Of a stretch of DNA of 64,000 nucleotides, positions 58,645 to 64,000 are shown piece by piece. The notes below the pieces were generated by a model that saw only the letters and a program-made list of their open reading frames with translations, did no database searches and had not been told where the DNA came from. This DNA comes from Actinosynnema sp. ALI-1.44 (GTDB lineage Bacteria; Actinomycetota; Actinomycetes; Mycobacteriales; Pseudonocardiaceae): NCBI RefSeq assembly GCF_001984155.1, contig NZ_MTQO01000037.1, forward strand, positions 1 through 64,000, written 5' to 3'. The stretch's first letter is position 1; every line of letters begins with the position of its first letter. The position numbers and the translations under genes were made by a program.

Positions 58645-59524
58645 GTGATGCGGCGATGCCCTCGCGCAGGTCCGACGCGGTGCCGCCGAACTGGGACGTG
58701 AACCTGGTCGAGTCCACTATGAACGGCTGCTCGAACTGGTAGAGGACCTGGTTGCCGTGCCGGGCCACTGTGGACACCAGGCCGAGCGCTTTCGCCGCGG
58801 TCGTCGGCATCGCGCGTACGGCCGCGCGCCCGGCGAGCTCGGCGAACCGCCGTGCGGTGGTGGGTTCGCTGGACGGTACGTGCCAGACCTCGCCCCACGC
58901 GTCCGGCTCGCCCGCCAGCGTGATCATGGTGGTGGCGAAGTCGTCGATGTAGGTCGGCGTGATGGGCAGGTCCGGGTCGCCGAACCAGATCGGCCGCTTG
59001 CCCGCGAACATCGTCGACCCGAACAGCGACTCCACCTTGGGCCCGTACAGCTCCCCGGCGCGGGCGATCGCGACACGCACGTCGCCGCGGTGGTGGGCCG
59101 CGAGCGTCATCTCCGCCAGCCAGGCGCGGATCAACCCGAGGTGTGCCACGGGCCGGTACGGCATGTCCTCGGTCATCGGCCGGTCGACCCTGCCGTACAT
59201 CCACGTGTCGTCGGCGAACACCAGCACGGCACCAGCCGTGCCCGCGGCGCTGATCAACGCCTGCTGGACCCGCGGGTACAGCTCGAGCCACTCCGGCAGC
59301 GGCGGCCGGACGCAGTGGTAGACGGCCGTCGCTCCCGCGCAGATCTCCGTCATCTGATCGGCGTCGCTCGCGTTGGCCCTGATGAATTCGACACCGTTGA
59401 GCTCCACGTCCGGTAGGCCCACGCGCCCGCTCCGGTTGACCGCGCGGACCTTCTCGCCGCGCCGCAGCAGCTCCCTGACCAGGACCGAGCCCGTGGCGCC
59501 GGTCGCGCCCACTACAACGTGCAT
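58598..59524 (-). CDS. NAD-dependent epimerase/NmrA-like protein
   Basis: A 308-residue extended Rossmann-fold protein; the ATG at 59524 follows GGAGG by 7 nt. The cofactor motif is VVVGATGATGSVLVRELLRRGEKVRAVNR. The YxxxK active-site of epimerases is not evident; the region reads HLGLIRAWLAEM. It probably binds NAD(P) and acts as a reductase, isomerase or sensor. The divergent TetR gene at 59580 shares its 55-bp promoter with a CGCTAC/GTAGCG dyad, so that regulator probably controls it. Confidence 0.85.
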   Translation of the reverse strand: MHVVVGATGATGSVLVRELLRRGEKVRAVNRSGRVGLPDVELNGVEFIRANASDADQMTEICAGATAVYHCVRPPLPEWLELYPRVQQALISAAGTAGAVLVFADDTWMYGRVDRPMTEDMPYRPVAHLGLIRAWLAEMTLAAHHRGDVRVAIARAGELYGPKVESLFGSTMFAGKRPIWFGDPDLPITPTYIDDFATTMITLAGEPDAWGEVWHVPSSEPTTARRFAELAGRAAVRAMPTTAAKALGLVSTVARHGNQVLYQFEQPFIVDSTRFTSQFGGTASDLREGIAASLRWHRQNPRRSLLPS

Positions 59525-59541
59525 GATCCCCACCTCCGTTT

Positions 59542-59559
59542 CGCTACACTACCGTAGCG
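59542..59559. promoter_or_regulatory. Candidate TetR operator, CGCTAC-N6-GTAGCG
   Basis: An 18-bp inverted repeat in the 55-bp divergent promoter between the NmrA-like gene and the TetR gene at 59580. It lies 20 bp before the TetR ATG and 17 bp before the NmrA-like ATG, positioned to repress both. Confidence 0.7.
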
Positions 59560-59579
59560 GAATCTGGAGAGGAGCGCGG

Positions 59580-60149
59580 ATGGCGAGACCACCGGACAAG
59601 GACCTCGACGACGCGATCAGCCGCGCGACACTGCGGCTGCTCGGTCAGGTCGGCTTCGGCCGCCTGAGCATCGCGGCCGTCGCCACCAGTGCGAACACCG
59701 CAAGGACGTCGGTGTACCGGCGATGGCCGGACAAGGAGGCCCTCGTGCTCGCCGCCGTCCGGCACGAGTTCGCCACACCGCACGCCACGATCGACACGGG
59801 CACCCTCCGCGACGACCTGCTGGCCCAGGCCCGTGCGCTCGCCGAACGTCTCGGGCAGCACGCCGGGGTGCTGTCCGGGCTGCTGACCGCGATCAGGGAC
59901 AACGGCGAGCTGGGCCGTCTGGTCCGGGCAGGCATCGTCGAACGGGACCGGGAGATCATGACCGGCGCGATCGACCGGGCGATCGCCCGGGGCGAGTTGC
60001 GCGGACCCGTCGACGAGATCGTGACCAGCGTGCCGATGTCGCTGCTGTTCGCCAGGATCGTGCTGCTGGACGAACCGCTGGACGAGCCGTACCTGATCCG
60101 CATGGTGGACACGGTCGTCATGCCGTTGTTCCCGCTGTGTCGTGAGTAG
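59580..60149 (+). CDS. TetR-family regulator
   Basis: A 189-residue regulator; the ATG at 59580 follows GAGAGGAG. The helix-turn-helix is ISRATLRLLGQVGFGRLSIAAVATSANTARTSVYRRWPDKEALVLAAV (about 13-60). The helical C-terminal domain matches TetR_C_16-like members. It diverges from the NmrA-like gene and is expected to repress both genes through the dyad between them. A hairpin follows its stop. Confidence 0.92.
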   Translation: MARPPDKDLDDAISRATLRLLGQVGFGRLSIAAVATSANTARTSVYRRWPDKEALVLAAVRHEFATPHATIDTGTLRDDLLAQARALAERLGQHAGVLSGLLTAIRDNGELGRLVRAGIVERDREIMTGAIDRAIARGELRGPVDEIVTSVPMSLLFARIVLLDEPLDEPYLIRMVDTVVMPLFPLCRE

Positions 60150-60151
60150 CT

Positions 60152-60196
60152 GTCGTGAGTGGAACCGGGGTCAGAACCCCGGCAACCACTCACGAC
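60152..60196. terminator. Bidirectional hairpin, CGTGAGTG family
   Basis: Outer arms GTCGTGAGTGG and CCACTCACGAC (11 bp) and inner arms CCGGGGT and ACCCCGG (7 bp) pair perfectly with small internal loops. It separates the TetR gene from the convergent ThuA-domain gene. Third member of the family at 11113 and 48692. Confidence 0.85.
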
Positions 60197-60202
60197 CGCC
60201 AT

Positions 60203-63200
60203 TCATGACCGCCATTGCTCGGCCAGCGCCCGCGCGTCCCGGTCGAGCAACGTGGACACGGGCCTGTCGGCGATGGTCAGCCGGACATCGATCCGGAACG
60301 CCGTCATCGCCACCGACGCCGCCCGTTTCTGGCCCGACACAGCCAGTTTCTCCGCCTGGTCGACCAACGGGACGAGGTCGTCCGCCCGGCTGGGCGCGAA
60401 CCGCCGGACCAACGTCCGCAGATCCGCCGCGGACGTCCCGACGCTGAAAGCGATCCGGTACAACGACGTGCGCCCGGCCTTGTCCACCGCGGTGATCTCG
60501 GCGGAGTGCCCGCCCAACGCCAGCGCGTGCAGCGAAAGCTTCCCTTGCGGGAGAGGGGCTCCGTCGAGAGTCACCGAGCTGGACGCCAGCCCGGAACCCG
60601 CGTCGGTGGCGTTCCACGCGATGTCGAGCTGGCCGGAGGACCCGTACACGCCACTCGGATCGATCCCGGTCAGCGACAGCACGGGCGGTGCCGTGTCCAC
60701 CTTGAACTCGGTGACGCGCTCGGCCTCCACGTTGCCCGAGATGTCCGTCGACCGGTACCGGACGACGTGTGTCCCGTCGGACACCGTGAACGGCGCGGTG
60801 TAAGCCGTCCACGCCCCACCGTCCACACTGTACTCAGTCGACGCCACGGCGGAGTCGTCGGTCGCGGCGAGCGTGACCGTGGGCGTGGTGACGTACCAGC
60901 CGTCCTTGCCGTCGGGCGTGCCAGCGGACAGCGCTGTCGCCGGGGCCTGCCGGTCGACGACTCCGTTGCCCACGAACGTCATCGAGTCCAGGTCGAACGG
61001 GCTCGGCCGGTCGCCGCGGAACACCATGAACAGCTCGGTCGTCCCGGTGGGCTTGGTCAGGTTCACCGGCGGGAGGAGCACGTAGTTGTCCCAGCCGCCC
61101 GTGGTGGGCACCGGCACGGTCGTCATCAGCTGACCCGTGGCCGAACCGGCCCGCAGTTCCACCGAGCCGCCGCCGGTCGGCGACGAGACCCGCAGCCTGA
61201 CCAGGTCGATCCCGGTGAAGTTGACCGGCTTGAAGGAGATCCAGTCACCGTCGGAGATGTCGCCGATCCGCCGCCCCGACTCCGCGCCGGACTGCGACAC
61301 GATCCGGATACCGGACGAGCCGTTGAAGTACTCGGCCTGCTTGTGCTTGGGCTGCAACACATGTGCCACGCGTGACGTCAACGGCGGCACGCCATGGCTG
61401 CCGTTGTCGGTGTACGAGGCGTCCAGCGAGTAGAAGATGTTCGCGTCCGCGTGCCCGGAGTCGAGCACAGTCGGGAACGACCCCTGGCACGCCTTGATCG
61501 GATCCGTCGGGTGGGCGTGCGAGTCGTGCCCGAGCGCCGGGCTGACCGTGACACGCGAGCAGTCGATCCGGCCGTCCTCCGGGTCGGTCACCTTGATGTC
61601 GAACGGAACCCGGTCGCCGAAGTCGAAGAACCCGCCGTTGACCGGCCGTGTGATCGCCACGGACGGAGCCGTGTTCCCGACCGACACGGTCACGTTGGTC
61701 GACCCGGATTTCCCAGTCGCGTCCGTGACCACCAAGTGCACGTTGTACGCGCCACGCGTGGTGAACGTGTGCGTCGGGTTGGCCTCGGTCGACGTGGCGC
61801 CGTCACCGAACGTCCACGCGTACTTGATCGGCGTGCCTTCCGGATCCGACGACCCCGCGCTGGAGAACTTCACCTGCAACGGCACACCACCGGACGACGG
61901 GGTCGCCGACGCCTGCACGACCGGGCGGCGGTTGCCCTGGTTGTAGTCGATCCGGTAGAGCCCGGAATCGGGGTTGTCACGGCCGTAGCCCTCGCCCCAC
62001 TCAAGCAGGTACATCGCGCCGTCCGGGCCGAACCGCATGTCCATCGGCGCGAACAGCCGCTGGCTGGTCAGCCACGGGTCGATCTTGAGCAGCTTGCCCT
62101 GCGCGTCCATGCCGAAGTTGAAGATCCGGTTGCGGGCCCACTCGTAGAAGAACGGCTTCCCGTCGTAGTACTGCGGGAACTTGCGCTCCGACTGCAGGTT
62201 CGGGTCGAACCGGTACACCGGCCCGGCCATCGGCGCGCCGCCACCCGTGGCCAGCTCGGGGAACTCCGGTGAGGCACCATAGCCGTACCAGACGTCCGCC
62301 GCGCGCGCCGCGGGCAGATCAATCAGGCCGGTGTTGTTGGGCGAGTCGTTGCGCAACGCGGCGCAGTCGAACTTCGCGCCGGAGGTGTTCGTGGCGAAGT
62401 TGAAGTCGTTGTACGGGATGTTGTTGGCCACGCAGTACGGCCAGCCGTAGAAGCCGGGGGAGCGGATGACGTTCCACTCCACCTTGCCGTCCGGGCCCCG
62501 GGTGGGGTTGCTCGCCTGCGCGTCGGGCCCGTAGTCCGCCATGTAGATCGCGCCGTCGGTGTCCACGGAGAACCGGAACGGGTTGCGGAACCCCATCGCG
62601 TAGATCTCCGGCCGCGTCTTCGCGGTGCCGGGGGCGAACATGTTGCCGGCCGGGACGGTGTACCCACCGGCGGCTTCGGGGTGGATCCGGAGGATCTTGC
62701 CGCGCAGGTCGTTGGTGTTGGCCGCGGTCTTCTGCGCGTCGAACAGGTCACGGCCCGCGCGCTCGTCGATCGGTGCGTAACCGCTGGACTGGAACGGGTT
62801 CGTGTCGTCACCGACGCCGACGTAGAGGTTGCCGCCCGGCCCGAACGTCAGATACCCGCCGGTGTGCCCCGGCTCCTCTTGTCGTGACGCGGGCACCTCG
62901 ATGATCTTCACCTCGGACGCGGGGTCGATGTGGTTTCCGTGCGCGGTGAACCGCGAGACCCGGTTGATCTCGGCGCTGCCCGGCGGTGAGTAGTTGATGT
63001 AGAGCCAGTGGTTGGTGGCGAACGCGGGATCGACCGTGATACCGATGATCCCGTCCTCGCCGCCGGAGTACACCGGCAGCTCCAGCGCGACCGGCGTGGT
63101 CCCGGTCGTCGGGTCGTACACCTTGATCTGCCCGAGGATTTCGGTGTAGTACACCCGGCCGTCCGGTGCGACCGTCAACGCGGTCGGCGCCTTGGTGTTG

Positions 63201-64000
63201 GTGTCCAGCGGCACCTTCTCGAACGCGCTGTCCACAGTGGCCGAACAGTCCGACGGGACCGCCTTCGCCGCGGTCTTCACCCCGCCGAGCAGGTGCTGGG
63301 CGAACAACGGCTCGCTGTACGCGCCCTGCGGGTGGCCCATCGCGGTGGACCAGACCTTGGCGAGCCCGACGTCACGGCACCACGAGATCGGGTGGTCGGC
63401 GCCCATCTTGTCCGGCCCGGGGTTGTAGGTGGTCTCGTCCGCGGTCACCAGGACGTGTGCTTTGCCGCGGATGTTCTTGTCGAAGTTGTACCACTCCTCG
63501 GCGCGCTGCCAGCGGTCCGGCAGATGGGCGGTCGAGGCGTGCTGGTGGTCGGCGACCTTCGCGGTGCCCTGCAGGACACCGGGGGAGTGGGTCGGCATGT
63601 GCGCACCGGCGTTCACCAGGTCGTCCCACCACGGGAACGTGTCCTCGATGCCCATGTCGGTGGCGTTGTGGACCGCCGCGATGCCACCTCCGTTGGCCAC
63701 GTACTTCTGCACGGCCTGGCGCTGCGCGTCGGTGTCCCACACCATGCCCGAGGTCTGGAACATGATCACGACCTGGAACCCGGCCAGGTTCGCGTCGTTG
63801 AAGACCGTGGCGTCCTCGGTGTGCACGAGCTCGAAGTTGTTGTCGGCGGCGAGTTTCTTGAACAACTCGACACCGGCGGGGATCGAGTCGTGCCGGTAGC
63901 CGACGGTCTTGGTGAACAGCAGGGCACGAAAGGCCGGTGCCAGTTGTGCCTGCGCCAAGGCTGGCAGCAGGCCGAGGACCAGCAGCACCGCGGTGAGCAC
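60203..64000 (-). CDS. Secreted ThuA / sorbosone-dehydrogenase-like / PKD / CBM6 protein
   Basis: About 1265 residues reach the window edge. The first codon may be the GTG at 64000 or the 5' end may be missing. A hydrophobic signal-like start (AVLLVLGLLPALAQA) is followed by a ThuA domain (about 25-240: FTKTVGYRHDSI, GIAAVHNATD, HPISWC). Next is a PQQ-type glucose/sorbosone dehydrogenase beta-propeller (about 255-690: VAPDGRVYYTEILGQI, HTGGYLTFGPGGNLYVGVGDD, GKILRIHPE, PFRFSVDTDGAIYMADYG, GWPYCV). A PKD domain (YAWTFGDGAT), a CBM6-like sugar-binding domain (AEYFNGSSG...GDWISFKPVN) and Ig-like repeats (TEYSVDGGAWTAYTAPFTVSDGTHVVRYRSTD) complete it. It should act outside the cell on sugars or polysaccharides. 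Such composite proteins are common in actinomycetes. Confidence 0.92.
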   Translation of the reverse strand: MLTAVLLVLGLLPALAQAQLAPAFRALLFTKTVGYRHDSIPAGVELFKKLAADNNFELVHTEDATVFNDANLAGFQVVIMFQTSGMVWDTDAQRQAVQKYVANGGGIAAVHNATDMGIEDTFPWWDDLVNAGAHMPTHSPGVLQGTAKVADHQHASTAHLPDRWQRAEEWYNFDKNIRGKAHVLVTADETTYNPGPDKMGADHPISWCRDVGLAKVWSTAMGHPQGAYSEPLFAQHLLGGVKTAAKAVPSDCSATVDSAFEKVPLDTNTKAPTALTVAPDGRVYYTEILGQIKVYDPTTGTTPVALELPVYSGGEDGIIGITVDPAFATNHWLYINYSPPGSAEINRVSRFTAHGNHIDPASEVKIIEVPASRQEEPGHTGGYLTFGPGGNLYVGVGDDTNPFQSSGYAPIDERAGRDLFDAQKTAANTNDLRGKILRIHPEAAGGYTVPAGNMFAPGTAKTRPEIYAMGFRNPFRFSVDTDGAIYMADYGPDAQASNPTRGPDGKVEWNVIRSPGFYGWPYCVANNIPYNDFNFATNTSGAKFDCAALRNDSPNNTGLIDLPAARAADVWYGYGASPEFPELATGGGAPMAGPVYRFDPNLQSERKFPQYYDGKPFFYEWARNRIFNFGMDAQGKLLKIDPWLTSQRLFAPMDMRFGPDGAMYLLEWGEGYGRDNPDSGLYRIDYNQGNRRPVVQASATPSSGGVPLQVKFSSAGSSDPEGTPIKYAWTFGDGATSTEANPTHTFTTRGAYNVHLVVTDATGKSGSTNVTVSVGNTAPSVAITRPVNGGFFDFGDRVPFDIKVTDPEDGRIDCSRVTVSPALGHDSHAHPTDPIKACQGSFPTVLDSGHADANIFYSLDASYTDNGSHGVPPLTSRVAHVLQPKHKQAEYFNGSSGIRIVSQSGAESGRRIGDISDGDWISFKPVNFTGIDLVRLRVSSPTGGGSVELRAGSATGQLMTTVPVPTTGGWDNYVLLPPVNLTKPTGTTELFMVFRGDRPSPFDLDSMTFVGNGVVDRQAPATALSAGTPDGKDGWYVTTPTVTLAATDDSAVASTEYSVDGGAWTAYTAPFTVSDGTHVVRYRSTDISGNVEAERVTEFKVDTAPPVLSLTGIDPSGVYGSSGQLDIAWNATDAGSGLASSSVTLDGAPLPQGKLSLHALALGGHSAEITAVDKAGRTSLYRIAFSVGTSAADLRTLVRRFAPSRADDLVPLVDQAEKLAVSGQKRAASVAMTAFRIDVRLTIADRPVSTLLDRDARALAEQWRS

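Overview
The window is very GC-rich DNA with dense, short-spaced genes and frequent GTG starts. The gene families (bacterial Ku and a stand-alone LigD polymerase domain, a SARP regulator, F420-dependent LLM oxidoreductase, LCP protein, SigE-family sigma factor, Methyltransf_19-type methyltransferase, PknB-like kinase, 13E12/DUF222 HNH remnant) point to a soil actinomycete, probably of the Pseudonocardiales. No rRNA, tRNA, CRISPR array, intact prophage or intact insertion sequence was seen.

Layout. 0-0.8 kb: the 3' end of a DUF222/HNH endonuclease and a frameshifted IS5-type transposase remnant. 0.9-5.2 kb: VOC protein, Ku, secreted M14 carboxypeptidase, and an alpha/beta hydrolase with its TetR regulator, each preceded by a near-identical operator-like site. 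5.7-11.1 kb: small membrane protein plus GntR/UTRA regulator, a repeat-filled convergent gap, Lrp/AsnC regulator, and a fused indolepyruvate:ferredoxin oxidoreductase. 11.2-14.1 kb: a HipA kinase translationally coupled to a DUF262 (DGQQR) protein in visibly lower-GC DNA, the best candidate here for an undescribed toxin or defence system. 14.2-20 kb: subtilase, CysK2-like PLP enzyme with MFS exporter, His-rich lipoprotein, DesK-type two-component pair. 20-28.6 kb: GNAT enzyme with an upstream leader ORF and hairpin, LysR, glutamine-amidotransferase-like protein with MFS transporter, LapA-like protein, LuxR ATPase and GH2 glycosidase. 28.6-36.9 kb: LCP and sigma factor pair, TmrB-like protein, papain-fold protease, SARP, a DNA-methylase-like protein next to a membrane Ser/Thr kinase, and a methyltransferase. 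36.9-45.5 kb: MocR, ABC exporter and TetR (perfect 20-bp palindrome), Methyltransf_19, aminoglycoside-phosphotransferase-like kinase, LigD polymerase domain, nucleotidyltransferase-BON-metallophosphoesterase operon. 45.5-53.5 kb: LLM oxidoreductase, CBS plus TPP enzyme operon, and a three-gene formate dehydrogenase operon. Its catalytic subunit is read through an in-frame UGA followed 11 nt later by a textbook SECIS hairpin with a GGTCT loop, so it is a selenoprotein. 53.5-64 kb: holin-like/DUF3618 pair, HxlR-SDR, ArsR-MFS with tandem operators, a tiny Cys-rich ORF, TetR/NmrA-like/TetR group, and a large secreted ThuA/sugar-dehydrogenase/PKD/CBM protein cut by the window edge.

Two families of intergenic hairpins occupy the gaps between convergent genes: a 23-bp GCAACCAAT-type palindrome (six copies, two loci) and a CGTGAGTG...CACTCACG hairpin (three loci). 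Every convergent pair with more than 5 bp between stop codons carries one or the other. Several stress-flavoured operons (Ku, nucleotidyltransferase-BON-phosphoesterase, CBS-TPP enzyme, holin-like) have candidate SigB/SigF-like promoters (GNNT-N15/16-GGGTA). Coordinates, starts and motif calls were read by eye; family assignments rest on motif recognition, without database searches.
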